Below, in pieces: positions 33,375-43,251 of a stretch of 61,622 nucleotides of DNA. The stretch is from Bacillota bacterium. GTDB taxonomy: Bacteria > Bacillota > Clostridia > Lachnospirales > Lachnospiraceae. The stretch is taken from assembly GCA_023437715.1 (NCBI GenBank), contig JAEZFK010000027.1, positions 1 to 61,622 on the forward strand, read 5' to 3'. The translations under genes were made by a program, and so were the position numbers. Every line of letters starts with the position of its first letter. Within the stretch, counting starts at the first letter, position 1. Under the pieces are notes generated by a model that did not search any database, was not told the origin of the DNA, and saw nothing but the letters and a program-made list of their open reading frames with translations.

Positions 33375-34373
33375 ATGATACGATTGCATTTAACAGCAGT
33401 GCTTGCAGGCTGCTTTCTGGATATGTGTATTGGAGATCCCCGCTGGCTTTGGCATCCGGTCTGCGGAATCGGTTCTCTTATCAGCCGGCTGGAGAAAAGA
33501 CTCAGAGGGGTGTTCCCGGCAGGCGAAAAGGGGGAGCTGGCGGCCGGTTTCTGGCTGGTGGTTCTCGTACTTGTGATTACAGGCGCTCTTTCGGCGGGGA
33601 TACTAGCTGCGGTTTACAGCATTTCTCCTTATGCAGGGATTCTTATAGAAGCCGTCATGTGCTTTCAGATGATGGCGTGGCGGTCTTTGGGAAAAGAAAG
33701 CATGAAAGTTTGCAAGGCCCTTGAAAAGGGAGATGTGGAAAAGGCCAGGTCCGCTGTTTCCATGATCGTGGGCCGGGATACGGAATCACTGACGGATACA
33801 GGAATCACAAAAGCGGCCATAGAGACGGTGGCGGAAAACACCTCTGACGGAATCATAGCTCCCCTGCTTTTCATGGCTCTTTTTGGCGGCCCGGGAGTTT
33901 TTCTCTACAAAGCCGTAAATACCATGGATTCCATGGTGGGATATAAAAATGACCGGTATCTATGGTTTGGGCGTGCTGCCGCCAGACTGGATGATGTCTG
34001 CAACTTCATTCCCGCCAGACTGTCCGCCCTGTTCATGATAGGGGCAGGATATTTGTGCCAGCTTTTCGGCATCTTATCAGGAAAGAAAGAAAATCCTTAT
34101 AGTGGGAAAAACGGGTACAGAATATTCAAAAGGGACCGTTTTAACCATAAAAGCCCTAATTCGGCCCAGACCGAAGCGGTATGCGCCGGAGTTCTCCAGA
34201 TCCAGCTGGCCGGGAATGCCTTTTATTTTGGGAAATTATATGAAAAGCCAACCATCGGAGACGACATCCGTCCGGTGGAATATGAGGACATCCGCCGTGC
34301 CAATTGGTTGATGACCGTCACCTATGGACTGGCTTTGGTCCCTGTTGTTTTCCTGTTTTTTATTGCTTTTTAA
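33375..34373 (+). CDS. cbiB: Adenosylcobinamide-phosphate synthase
   Basis: Membrane enzyme (CbiB/CobD family) that attaches the aminopropanol arm to adenosylcobyric acid. The N-terminus DMCIGDPRWLWHPVCGIG is the family signature. Also present are VAENTSDGIIAPLLFM, NTMDSMVGYKNDRYLWFGR and DRFNHKSPNSAQTEAVCAG. Several membrane segments; 332 aa. It lies 23 bp after cobU and precedes the decarboxylase that makes its aminopropanol phosphate donor. Confidence 0.95.
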   Translation: MIRLHLTAVLAGCFLDMCIGDPRWLWHPVCGIGSLISRLEKRLRGVFPAGEKGELAAGFWLVVLVLVITGALSAGILAAVYSISPYAGILIEAVMCFQMMAWRSLGKESMKVCKALEKGDVEKARSAVSMIVGRDTESLTDTGITKAAIETVAENTSDGIIAPLLFMALFGGPGVFLYKAVNTMDSMVGYKNDRYLWFGRAAARLDDVCNFIPARLSALFMIGAGYLCQLFGILSGKKENPYSGKNGYRIFKRDRFNHKSPNSAQTEAVCAGVLQIQLAGNAFYFGKLYEKPTIGDDIRPVEYEDIRRANWLMTVTYGLALVPVVFLFFIAF

Positions 34374-34445
34374 TTTTCCGAAAAGCGTGGACAGGAAAAA
34401 GGCGCGGACCCGGTCCCCAAAAACATGGACAGGAAAGAGGAAAAT

Positions 34446-35534
34446 ATGGAATATCAGCATGGCGGGGATATTTATACAAACTGTGTGACCATGGATTATT
34501 CAGCCAATATAAATCCTCTGGGGCTTCCCCAGGGGGTGAAAGAGGCTCTTCATAAAGCTGCGGAGGATTGCTCCTGTTATCCGGACAGCAGTTCCTTAAG
34601 GCTCAGACAGAAGCTGGCAGGGTTTCATGACATTTCTACGGAGAAAATCATCTGCGGCAACGGAGCGGCGGATTTGATTTTTCAGATTGTCCAGGCCTTA
34701 AAACCGGCAAATGCTCTTTTGCTTGCCCCATCTTTTCTGGAATATGAACAGGCCCTGAGGGCGGTTTCCTGTCAAATCACCCATTATGATCTGAGAGAAC
34801 AGCAGGGTTTTCGGCTGTCGGAAAAGGAACTGGAAGACTGGATGGAAAAGAGAGGCACCGCTTTTCAAATGGTTTTCCTGTGCAATCCCAACAATCCTAC
34901 CGGCTTTGCACAGAAAAAAGAAAGCGTAATGGAATTTCTTGATTTTTGCAGAAAGAAAGGAATTTTTTGTGTCATAGATGAATGCTTCAATGAATTTTTG
35001 CAGGAACCGGAGCAATATTCGGTCCTCGATGCGGTCCGGAGCGGAGAATATGACAATGTTTTTCTTTTAAAGGCCTTTACTAAAATTTACGCCATGGCCG
35101 GGCTGCGGCTGGGCTACGGCCTGTGCAGTAATTCCCGGGTTCTGGAAGAGATGAACCTCATACGCCAGCCCTGGAGCGTATCCACCCTGGCCCAGGCGGC
35201 GGGAGTGGCGGCCCTTAAGGAAAAAGATTATGTGGAAAGAACGAGAGAGCTCATTGCCTGTGAAAGCCGGTTTTTAAAAGAGAGCTTATCCGGTCTCGGC
35301 TTTTTTGTATTTGACTCCATGGCCAATTATATTTTTTTCCGGGATACGAGACGGATGGCACAGAAGGAAGAAAAGCTTCTTTACAAACAATTCCTTGAAC
35401 GGAAGGTTTTGATTCGCTCCTGCTCCAATTACCGGGGGCTTGACGGAACCTATTACCGCATCTGTGTAAAGCGACGAAAAGAAAATGAAGAATTTATTTC
35501 CATTTTAAAAACCATACTAACAGAAGGGAAATGA
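34446..35534 (+). CDS. cobD: L-threonine-O-3-phosphate decarboxylase
   Basis: PLP enzyme of the aspartate-aminotransferase fold that forms (R)-1-amino-2-propanol phosphate for the nucleotide loop of cobalamin. HGGDIY near the N-terminus is typical of CobD rather than HisC. The cofactor lysine is in LLKAFTKIYAMAGLRLGYG, with NPNNPTG upstream. 362 aa. ATG 34446 follows AGAGGA; ATG 34425 lacks a ribosome binding site. Context between cbiB and cobQ decides CobD over histidinol-phosphate aminotransferase. Confidence 0.88.
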   Translation: MEYQHGGDIYTNCVTMDYSANINPLGLPQGVKEALHKAAEDCSCYPDSSSLRLRQKLAGFHDISTEKIICGNGAADLIFQIVQALKPANALLLAPSFLEYEQALRAVSCQITHYDLREQQGFRLSEKELEDWMEKRGTAFQMVFLCNPNNPTGFAQKKESVMEFLDFCRKKGIFCVIDECFNEFLQEPEQYSVLDAVRSGEYDNVFLLKAFTKIYAMAGLRLGYGLCSNSRVLEEMNLIRQPWSVSTLAQAAGVAALKEKDYVERTRELIACESRFLKESLSGLGFFVFDSMANYIFFRDTRRMAQKEEKLLYKQFLERKVLIRSCSNYRGLDGTYYRICVKRRKENEEFISILKTILTEGK

Positions 35535-35538
35535 CGAA

Positions 35539-37059
35539 GTGGCAAAGACGATAATGATACAGGGAACCATGTCCAATGCGGGAAAAAGCCTGATTGCGGC
35601 AGGCCTGTGCCGCATATTTAAAAATGAGGGCTACCGCGTGGCTCCCTTTAAATCCCAGAACATGGCTCTTAATTCCTATATTACGGAGGAGGGATTGGAG
35701 ATGGGGCGGGCTCAGGTGGTCCAGGCAGAAGCGGCGGGAGTAAAGCCGGAGGCGGCCATGAATCCCATTCTGTTAAAGCCCACCAACGATACCGGATCCC
35801 AGGTGATCGTAAACGGCATATCCATGGGCAATATGGCTGCCAAGGAGTACTTTGCATACAAAAAACAACTGATCCCGGAAATTAAAAAAGCATTTGAAAA
35901 GCTGTCTGGAGAATACGATATTCTTGTGATCGAAGGGGCGGGAAGTCCGGCGGAAATCAATTTAAAGCAGGATGATATTGTCAACATGGGTATGGCGAGG
36001 CTGGCCAAATCCCCCGTTCTTCTGGTGGGAGATATTGACCGTGGAGGCGTATTTGCCCAGCTTTACGGAACCGTAATGCTGCTGGAGCCAGAGGAAAGGG
36101 CTATGGTCAAGGGGATGATTGTCAATAAGTTCCGGGGAGACAAGACCATTCTGGAGCCCGGGCTCGGAATGATTGAAGAGAAGGTTCACATTCCAGTGGC
36201 CGGGGTGGTTCCTTACATGAATGTGGATTTAGAGGACGAGGACAGCCTTGGAACTCATCTGGGGGGAAACGGAAGGACAGGGGCAGCGGTGGACATTGCT
36301 GTAATCCGGATGCCCAGAATATCCAACTTCACAGATTTCCAGGTGTTTTCCTCTATGCCCGAGGTGGGGCTGCGCTACGTTGAACGGGTGACTGACTTGG
36401 GTAAGCCGGATCTGGTCATCCTGCCGGGAAGCAAAAATACCATAGAGGACCTGCTCTGGATGCGTCAGAACGGCCTGGAAGCGGCTGTTCTCAAGCTGGA
36501 AGCCCAGGCTGTCCCGGTATTTGGCATCTGCGGAGGCTTTCAGATGCTGGGAGAAAGCCTTTCAGACCCGGAAAAGGTGGAATCAGAGGCAGGTGCTGTT
36601 CCTGTCAGGGGCATGGGGCTTCTTCCTGTCCGCACTGTTTTCGGGAAAGAGAAGACGAGAACAAGGGTGGCAGGCTCCTGTACCGGCGTGGGAGGCATAT
36701 TTGAAGACCTTTCCGGCATGAATGTGGAAGGCTATGAAATCCATATGGGAGAAACCTCCAGGTCTGTTCCGCCCCTTTCCTATGTAATGGAAAGCCAGTC
36801 AGGCTCCCACCTTGCGAAAATGGACGGCTGCCAGAGGGGAAATGTCTACGGTACCTACATACATGGATTTTTTGACGGAGATGGGATTGCAGAAACCATA
36901 GTGAGGGCCTTGATGAAACGGAAGGGACTTTCCATGGAACCGGACGGCAGGCTTTCCTATGAGAAATACAAGGAAGAGCAGTACGACTGCCTGGCTGCAA
37001 TTTTAAAGGACAGTCTTGATATGGAATATATTTATGAGATTATGGGCCTTTCACGATGA
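35539..37059 (+). CDS. cobQ: Cobyric acid synthase
   Basis: Amidates the b, d, e and g side chains of adenosylcobyrinic acid a,c-diamide (also called CbiP). The N-terminal ATP-dependent synthetase part begins IMIQGTMSNAGKSLIAAG; the C-terminal class I glutamine amidotransferase part has the nucleophile cysteine in FGICGGFQMLG and a histidine in GTYIHGFFD. 506 aa is standard. The start is GTG at 35539, four bases after the cobD stop; translation is probably coupled. Confidence 0.95.
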   Translation: MAKTIMIQGTMSNAGKSLIAAGLCRIFKNEGYRVAPFKSQNMALNSYITEEGLEMGRAQVVQAEAAGVKPEAAMNPILLKPTNDTGSQVIVNGISMGNMAAKEYFAYKKQLIPEIKKAFEKLSGEYDILVIEGAGSPAEINLKQDDIVNMGMARLAKSPVLLVGDIDRGGVFAQLYGTVMLLEPEERAMVKGMIVNKFRGDKTILEPGLGMIEEKVHIPVAGVVPYMNVDLEDEDSLGTHLGGNGRTGAAVDIAVIRMPRISNFTDFQVFSSMPEVGLRYVERVTDLGKPDLVILPGSKNTIEDLLWMRQNGLEAAVLKLEAQAVPVFGICGGFQMLGESLSDPEKVESEAGAVPVRGMGLLPVRTVFGKEKTRTRVAGSCTGVGGIFEDLSGMNVEGYEIHMGETSRSVPPLSYVMESQSGSHLAKMDGCQRGNVYGTYIHGFFDGDGIAETIVRALMKRKGLSMEPDGRLSYEKYKEEQYDCLAAILKDSLDMEYIYEIMGLSR

Positions 37060-37102
37060 GAACGTTATTTTAGCAGAGAGACAGCGAGGAACGGAGGCAT
37101 AA

Positions 37103-37735
37103 ATGGAATATAAGGAACTGGAACGGGTCCTTCCCGAGGAAATAGAAAAACGCAGCTTTGAGCTCATCACCGAGGAGCTTGGAGAAAAGGTCCTTGACCC
37201 TGAAAATGAGCTGGTTATCAAGCGGGTCATTCACACCACCGCGGACTTTGAATACGCGGATAATTTAATATTTTCTCCCCATGCGGTATCAAAGGGCCTT
37301 AAAGCCTTAAAAGAGGGAACAAGGGTTATCACGGATACCAACATGGGAAAGGCGGGCATCAACAAAAGCGCCTTAAAGCGTCTGGGCTCCAGAGTGGACT
37401 GCTTCATGGCCGACGAGGATGTGGCGGAGGCCGCAAAGCTTCACCAGACCACCCGGGCCTGTGCCAGCATGGAGAAAGCGGCAGGACTTTCGGAGGATTG
37501 TATTTTTGCAGTGGGCAACGCGCCTACCGCTCTGGTCCGCCTTTACGAACTGATCAGGGAAGGAAGGCTGCATCCCAGGCTGATTGTGGGAGTTCCTGTG
37601 GGCTTTGTCAATGTGGTCCAGTCAAAGGAGTTAATTATGTCCCTGTCCGATGTGCCCTTTATTGTGGCAAAAGGAAGAAAGGGCGGAAGCAATGTGGCGG
37701 CAGCCATTATAAACGCCCTGCTTTACCAAATTTAA
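37103..37735 (+). CDS. cbiC: Precorrin-8X methylmutase
   Basis: Moves a methyl group from C-11 to C-12, giving the (hydrogeno)cobyrinic acid ring (CobH/CbiC). The family core TADFEYADNLIFSP carries the catalytic histidine region (RVIHTTADF), and GNAPTALVRLYELI and GVPVGFVNVVQSKE complete it. 210 aa. It is last in this operon; the other corrin-ring enzymes (cbiA, D, E/T, F, G, H, J, K, L) are not in the window, so it is an outlier of the early pathway placed with late-pathway genes. Confidence 0.95.
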   Translation: MEYKELERVLPEEIEKRSFELITEELGEKVLDPENELVIKRVIHTTADFEYADNLIFSPHAVSKGLKALKEGTRVITDTNMGKAGINKSALKRLGSRVDCFMADEDVAEAAKLHQTTRACASMEKAAGLSEDCIFAVGNAPTALVRLYELIREGRLHPRLIVGVPVGFVNVVQSKELIMSLSDVPFIVAKGRKGGSNVAAAIINALLYQI

Positions 37736-37751
37736 AAGAGGAATGAACATC

Positions 37752-39368
37752 ATGGATTTATACAGTATAATCTTAGTGGACGACGAAGAAGAGGTCCGTA
37801 AAAGTATCATTAAAAAAATTGAGTGGCAGGCGGCAGGCTTCCATGTGGTAGGGGATGCGGAAAACGGCGAAGATGCCATGGAAAAAATAGAGGTGCTGGA
37901 GCCGGATGTGGTTTTGACAGATATCCGTATGCCCTATATGGATGGCCTTGCTCTGGCGGAAAAGGTCCGTCAGCGTTATCCATCCATGAAAGTGGTGATT
38001 TTTTCCGGATACGATGATTTTGAGTACGCCCAGAGGGCTATCAAGCTGAATGTGACGGAATATATTTTAAAGCCGGTCAATGTGGAGGAACTGACTTCCA
38101 TACTGAAAAAGATAAAGGCCAGCCTGGATCAGGAAATCGAGGAAAAGAGAAATTTAAGCCGTTTGAGGGAAAATTACCGGAAAAGTCTTCCTATTATCCG
38201 GGAGCAGTTTTTCAATGATCTGGTTCATAAAAGCCTTCCGGAAGAGCTGGTGGAGCAGAAGCTGAAAGAATATGACGTGCCTGTGACAGGAGCCAGAAAA
38301 TGGATCATAGCCGCCATTGATGTGGAAAAGGGGGATGTGAGGGAGAATTTATCCTTTCACAATGAGGAAGAGCTGATTCCCATTTCCGTTATGCAGATCG
38401 TAAGGGAGAAACTGGAGGGATACTGCCGTTTCGCTCTTTTCCAGTCCGCCTCCGAGGCCAGCATGGTGGCGATTGTGGCCCTTGATGACGACAATTCCAC
38501 CACAGGGCTCATCGATGTGCTGGGGGATATCTGCAAGGAAAGCAGGCGTATTCTGGAGGTTCTGGTCACCATCGGCATCGGCCACAGCTGCGAAAGGCTG
38601 TCCGGTATCCGGGAGGCTTACAAATCATCTGTGGATGCTTTGGGCTATAAGGCCATTGCAGGCAGAGGCACCACTATTTATATCAACGATATGGAGCCGG
38701 TAGGCGTCGGAAAGCTGGAGTTTGACAGCCTGGCAGAGGCGGATCTGATTTCTGCCATAAAATTTGGTCCTGCTGAAAAAATCGAAGCAGCGGTGTCCAA
38801 GATCATAGAAAAGATGGAATCCGCCAGGGTCCATTACCGGCAGCAGCAGGTTTATATGTTCGGCGTTTTAAACAGCGTCATCCAGATGATCCAGCAGTAT
38901 GACCTGGCAATGGAGGATGTGCTGGGCGGAGAACTGGAATATATGGAAATCTTTGAACGGCTGCAGAAGAAAGAGGAATTCGGCCAGTGGCTTTTAAAAA
39001 TCGCAGACAAAATAAACCAGTCCATCAACAAGGAGCGGGATATGACCGCCCGTCAGGTGATCCAGGAAGCCAAGCAGTACATCCAGGATCATTACCAGGA
39101 CCCGGACCTGTCTGTGGAAATGCTGTGCCGCCACCTTCACATGAGCCCCGCTTATTTTTCCACCATGTTTAAGAAAGAAACAGGACAGGCTTATATCGCC
39201 TATTTGACAGATGTCCGGTTAAATAAGGCCGTGGAGCTGCTTAACAAAACCGATGATAAGACCTATGTCATCGCTTCCAAGGTAGGATACCAGGAACAAA
39301 ATTATTTCAGCTATGTATTTAAGAAGAAATTCGGCGTATCGCCGACTAAATTCCGTGGAGCCAGGTAA
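37752..39368 (+). CDS. AraC-type response regulator (YesN family)
   Basis: 538-aa two-component response regulator. The receiver domain (about residues 1-125) has the acidic pair in LVDDEEEVR and the phosphoacceptor Asp57 in LTDIRMPYMDGL. A long middle part (about 150-420) has no name I can give. The C-terminal AraC helix-turn-helix pair (about 435-538) contains LCRHLHMSPAYFSTMFKK and VGYQEQNYFSYVFKKKFG. It overlaps the kinase gene by one base (TAATG). It follows cbiC at 16 bp but belongs functionally with the sugar genes downstream; the ATG at 37743 abuts AGAGGA too closely. Confidence 0.9.
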   Translation: MDLYSIILVDDEEEVRKSIIKKIEWQAAGFHVVGDAENGEDAMEKIEVLEPDVVLTDIRMPYMDGLALAEKVRQRYPSMKVVIFSGYDDFEYAQRAIKLNVTEYILKPVNVEELTSILKKIKASLDQEIEEKRNLSRLRENYRKSLPIIREQFFNDLVHKSLPEELVEQKLKEYDVPVTGARKWIIAAIDVEKGDVRENLSFHNEEELIPISVMQIVREKLEGYCRFALFQSASEASMVAIVALDDDNSTTGLIDVLGDICKESRRILEVLVTIGIGHSCERLSGIREAYKSSVDALGYKAIAGRGTTIYINDMEPVGVGKLEFDSLAEADLISAIKFGPAEKIEAAVSKIIEKMESARVHYRQQQVYMFGVLNSVIQMIQQYDLAMEDVLGGELEYMEIFERLQKKEEFGQWLLKIADKINQSINKERDMTARQVIQEAKQYIQDHYQDPDLSVEMLCRHLHMSPAYFSTMFKKETGQAYIAYLTDVRLNKAVELLNKTDDKTYVIASKVGYQEQNYFSYVFKKKFGVSPTKFRGAR

Positions 39369-41140
39369 TGGAGAAAAAGAATAACAGCATCCGATATACG
39401 ATTTTCATATATTTTACCGTGACCGCATTGGCGGCCAGCCTTTTGATTACCTTTTCCTTATACCAGCGCCTTTCCACCCAGGTGGCGGAAATGGTGCAGG
39501 AGGAAAACGAGAGCCTGATCAGCCAGGTGGCCCGGTCCGTGGAGTCTTATCTGCGGACAGTCATGAAGCTTTCAGATTCCCTGTATTACGGAGCCGTGAA
39601 AAATGCCAACCTTTCGGCGGAATCCATTAACAGCGAGATCACCCTGCTTTATGACAACAACAAGGACAATGTGGATAACATCGCCCTCTTTACCCAGTCA
39701 GGCGATATGGTGGAAACGGTACCGGCCGCAAGGCTTAAAAACGGTCTTGACGTGACACAGGAGGAATGGTTTTTAAATGCCCTGGAAAAGACGGAGAACC
39801 AGCATTTTTCCTATCCTCACGTCCAGTATATTTTCGACAACAATGAAAACCAGTACCGGTGGGTGGTTTCCCTGTCAAGGGCTGTGGAGCTGACAGAGGG
39901 CACTTCCACCACCCAGGGCGTACTGCTGGTGGATTTAAGCTATTCCAGCTTAGAGCACCTTTTTGACGGAGTGACCACGGGAAAGGGCGGCTACGTCTAT
40001 TTAATCAGCAACGACGGAGAGATCCTTTACCATCCCAGAATTCAGCTCATTGACTCCGGACGGATGCAGGAAAATAACATGGTGGCAGCAGGCTATAAGG
40101 ACGGGAACCACAGAGAGGAATTCCAGGGGGAGACCAGAATCGTCACCATAAAGTCCATCGGCTATACGGGCTGGAAGGTGGTGGGCGTGACTCCCAACAA
40201 TGTGGTTTCCTTAAACTCCATTAAAACCAGGCTTTTTATTGTATTCATCATTACCCTGATCCTGTTTATTCTTGCCATTATTAATTCCTACATCTCCTCC
40301 CGGATCACAAACCCCATCAAGGAGCTGGAAAAATCCGTGGCTGTCCTGGAGGAGGGAGAGCTGGAGGCGCCTATTTCCATCGGCGGCTCTTACGAAATAC
40401 AGCATCTGGGAAATTCCATTAAAAACATGGCGAAGCAGATCCGCCTGCTGATGGATGACATTGTGATGGAGCATGAAGCCAAGAGAAAGCAGGAGTTTGA
40501 TACCCTGCAGTCCCAGATCAACCCTCATTTCCTTTATAACACTCTGGACATCATTGTGTGGATGATCGAAAATGAGCAGAAGGCGGAGGCGGTAAAGGTG
40601 GTGACCGCTCTGGCCCGTTTCTTCCGCATCAGCTTAAGCAAGGGAAAAAGCATTATTACGGTGAGGGATGAGCTGGAGCATGTGCGGAACTATTTAATGA
40701 TCCAGCACATGCGCTTTAAAAATAAGTTTTCCTATACAATCGATGCGGCGGAGGACTGTCTGGAGCTTGCCAGCCTAAAGCTGATGCTGCAGCCTCTGGT
40801 GGAAAACGCCATTTATCATGGAATGGAATTTATGGACGGGGATGGAGAAATCATCTTAAAGGTCTGGAAGACAGGGGAGGACTTATACTTTACGGTGAAG
40901 GACAACGGCCTTGGAATGACAGCGGAGCAGGTGGAGAGCCTGTTCTCAGATGAAGTCCATGTCACCTCGAAAAAGGGGTCGGGGATCGGCGTGAAGAATG
41001 TAAATGAGAGGATCAAGCTGTACTTCGGGGAAAAATACGGTCTGGTCATTGATTCGGAACCGGATGAGGGAACAACCATCATTATTCATCTTCCTGCTGT
41101 CCCCAATGGTTCTATTTTAGAAAAGGAAAAGAGTTCATGA
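39368..41140 (+). CDS. Sensor histidine kinase (YesM family)
   Basis: 590-aa membrane kinase. A first membrane segment (about residues 10-33), an extracellular double-Cache-like domain (about 35-280), a second segment (about 283-307), and a HAMP domain precede the cytoplasmic His_kinase region with the phospho-accepting His387 in QINPHFLYNTLD. The ATPase domain has LQPLVENAIYHG and KDNGLGMT. This is the family that pairs with YesN-type regulators, and the gene is one base overlapped with one. Two anchored sugar-binding proteins follow, overlapping or closely spaced, suggesting they present ligand to it. Confidence 0.92.
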   Translation: MEKKNNSIRYTIFIYFTVTALAASLLITFSLYQRLSTQVAEMVQEENESLISQVARSVESYLRTVMKLSDSLYYGAVKNANLSAESINSEITLLYDNNKDNVDNIALFTQSGDMVETVPAARLKNGLDVTQEEWFLNALEKTENQHFSYPHVQYIFDNNENQYRWVVSLSRAVELTEGTSTTQGVLLVDLSYSSLEHLFDGVTTGKGGYVYLISNDGEILYHPRIQLIDSGRMQENNMVAAGYKDGNHREEFQGETRIVTIKSIGYTGWKVVGVTPNNVVSLNSIKTRLFIVFIITLILFILAIINSYISSRITNPIKELEKSVAVLEEGELEAPISIGGSYEIQHLGNSIKNMAKQIRLLMDDIVMEHEAKRKQEFDTLQSQINPHFLYNTLDIIVWMIENEQKAEAVKVVTALARFFRISLSKGKSIITVRDELEHVRNYLMIQHMRFKNKFSYTIDAAEDCLELASLKLMLQPLVENAIYHGMEFMDGDGEIILKVWKTGEDLYFTVKDNGLGMTAEQVESLFSDEVHVTSKKGSGIGVKNVNERIKLYFGEKYGLVIDSEPDEGTTIIIHLPAVPNGSILEKEKSS

Positions 41141-42114
41141 CAAAACAGGAAAAATTATTATGGTCTCTGTTTGCGGTTGTCCTTGTGATCCTGTTTCTTT
41201 TATCCTCGACGGATTTGATCATAAAGGAGAAGAAAACGGATATATATCCGGTTTCCGTCATCATAAGTGATACCTCTGATGATTATTACGTAAATTTCAG
41301 AAAAGGAGTGGACAAGGCCGCAGAGGAATATAACGTGGATGTCAGCTTTATCACGCTCTACGAGAAAGGGGACGCAGACCAGCAGATGGAACTGGTTCTC
41401 CGGGAGATCGGCGACGGGGCTTCCGCTGTCGTCCTGATTCCGGTAAACCCGGTGGAATGTGCGAAGAAAATGGATGACATGGTTTTAAACAGCCCGGCGG
41501 TTATTGTGGGAAACATGTTTCCCAATGACCGGGTTCAAAGCGGTATATCCCCGGACTACCAGGAGGAAGGGAGAAAGCTTGGAGAGGCCATTGCCGCCGA
41601 AAATAAGCCGGACCTTCCTGTATGGATCTTTTCGGAAGGACTGGACTATGGATACAACCAGGCGGCCTATGACGGTCTGGTATCGGCCCTTTCCCAGGCC
41701 GGATTTACCACAAGGCTTTATGAGAATGGAGCGGGAACAGAGGAAACCTTTCGCCAGGTCATTGAATCCATGGTATACCCGGGAAGCGAAAATGCGCTCA
41801 TTGCTGCCATTGATGTGAAAAGCCTTGACGAAGCGGCGGATATCATCGGGGACAGCCCGGTGTACGGCAGCTATATTTCAGGCCTTTACGGCATCGGCAG
41901 CACTGCGAAGATTTTAAATGAGCTGGACTCCGGAATTATCAAGGGCCTGGTGGTAAACGACCAGTTTGACGCAGGGTATATGAGCATTGAAAAAGCGGTG
42001 GAGGCGGTTCACAAGGGGTTGGGAAGGGAGCAGATTCTCCTGGACTCCTATTATATCCGGAAGGCGAACCTGCGGGAGAGCAGGTTTGAAAAGATATTGT
42101 ATCCGATTGATTGA
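41137..42114 (+). CDS. Membrane-anchored periplasmic-binding-type protein
   Basis: 325-aa protein with one N-terminal membrane helix (LLWSLFAVVLVILFLLSS) and no lipobox, then a type 1 periplasmic binding (PBP1) fold: PVSVIISDTSDDYYVNFRKG and a second lobe with YGSYISGLYGIGSTAKIL. It overlaps the kinase gene by four bases (ATGA), so it is made with it. No calcium-binding loop is seen. It probably serves as an extracytoplasmic sugar sensor component; there is no permease beside it. The ligand is unknown. Confidence 0.8.
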   Translation: MTKQEKLLWSLFAVVLVILFLLSSTDLIIKEKKTDIYPVSVIISDTSDDYYVNFRKGVDKAAEEYNVDVSFITLYEKGDADQQMELVLREIGDGASAVVLIPVNPVECAKKMDDMVLNSPAVIVGNMFPNDRVQSGISPDYQEEGRKLGEAIAAENKPDLPVWIFSEGLDYGYNQAAYDGLVSALSQAGFTTRLYENGAGTEETFRQVIESMVYPGSENALIAAIDVKSLDEAADIIGDSPVYGSYISGLYGIGSTAKILNELDSGIIKGLVVNDQFDAGYMSIEKAVEAVHKGLGREQILLDSYYIRKANLRESRFEKILYPID

Positions 42115-42130
42115 AATGGGGGAGAAAAAC

Positions 42131-43153
42131 ATGAAAAAAGGGTATGGTTTGCTGGCGGTGTCAGTTATTATTCTGCTCATTCTATGGGGAGTTTTTTATC
42201 AGGGAAAGAAAACAGGAGGTATAGATGAAAAAAAGTCCATACGCATCGGAGTAACCCTGTACCGGGGGGACGATTCATTCATCAACACGCTTCGGGGAAA
42301 CCTTGAAGAACAGGCAAAGGAATATGAAAAGGAAACCGGGGTCAAGGTGGTAATGGAGATCGTGGATGCAAAGGGAAACCAGAACACCCAGAACAGTCAG
42401 GTGGACCGGTTTATTTCCCTGGGCTACGATGCCATCTGCGTGAATATGGTGGACCGGTCTGTGGCCTCCAACATCATCAGCAAGGCCATGGATGCAGATA
42501 TTCCTGTGGTGTTTTTTAACAGGGAGCCTGTGGAAGAGGATATGCGGCGTTGGGAAAAGCTTTATTATGTAGGGGAAAATGCCAAGGAGTCAGCAGTCCT
42601 TCAGGGAAACATCCTGGTGGAGGCCTATAAGAAAGACCCCTCATCCCTGGACTTAAACGGAGACGGAAAGGTCAGCTATGTTCTGCTGGAGGGAGAAAAC
42701 AGCCATCAGGATTCCCTGATCCGGACCGAGTGGTCCATCCAGACCTTAAAGGACGGAGGGGTGCCCCTGGAAAAGATCACGGGAGGCATTGCCAACTGGG
42801 AGAGGAGCCAGGCATCGGCCTGGATGGAACAGTGGCTTACGGAATTTCCCGATGAAATTGAAGTGGTAATCTGCAACAATGACGATATGGCTCTGGGCGC
42901 CGCCGATGCCCTGGAGCGAAAAGGGGTCACCAGGCCGGTGAAGATCGTGGGAATCGACGGGACGCCCCAGGGGCTTTTAGGTCTCCGTTCCGGGAAAATC
43001 TTCGGAACCGTGCAGTGTGACAGCGTGGAATATGCCAAGGTCATTTTTGAAATCGCTTCGGCGGAGTCTCTTGGTCAAAATGTACAGGATATCGTAAAAT
43101 TAGACCGGGATAAGTACTATGAATGCAGCCAGAAAGCCCTGACAGCCCAGTAA
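42131..43153 (+). CDS. Membrane-anchored galactose/glucose-binding-like protein
   Basis: 340-aa paralog of MglB. The N-terminus has a membrane helix (GLLAVSVIILLILWGVFYQG) without a lipobox cysteine, so it is probably anchored by its signal. The PBP1 sugar-binding domain follows (IRIGVTLYRGDDSFINTL), with the MglB-type calcium loop LDLNGDGKVSYVLL and VVICNNDDMALGAADALE. It is 16 bp after the previous binding protein and precedes mglB, and is a likely second sensor input for the YesM-type kinase. Confidence 0.82.
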   Translation: MKKGYGLLAVSVIILLILWGVFYQGKKTGGIDEKKSIRIGVTLYRGDDSFINTLRGNLEEQAKEYEKETGVKVVMEIVDAKGNQNTQNSQVDRFISLGYDAICVNMVDRSVASNIISKAMDADIPVVFFNREPVEEDMRRWEKLYYVGENAKESAVLQGNILVEAYKKDPSSLDLNGDGKVSYVLLEGENSHQDSLIRTEWSIQTLKDGGVPLEKITGGIANWERSQASAWMEQWLTEFPDEIEVVICNNDDMALGAADALERKGVTRPVKIVGIDGTPQGLLGLRSGKIFGTVQCDSVEYAKVIFEIASAESLGQNVQDIVKLDRDKYYECSQKALTAQ

Positions 43154-43251
43154 ATCCGGGGCGGATTGTGCATTGTGAGTAAAATTATCGAAAATATTTG
43201 ATGAAAACATGAGAATCTAAAAAAATCGATACATCTCCCAAGAAATTTATA

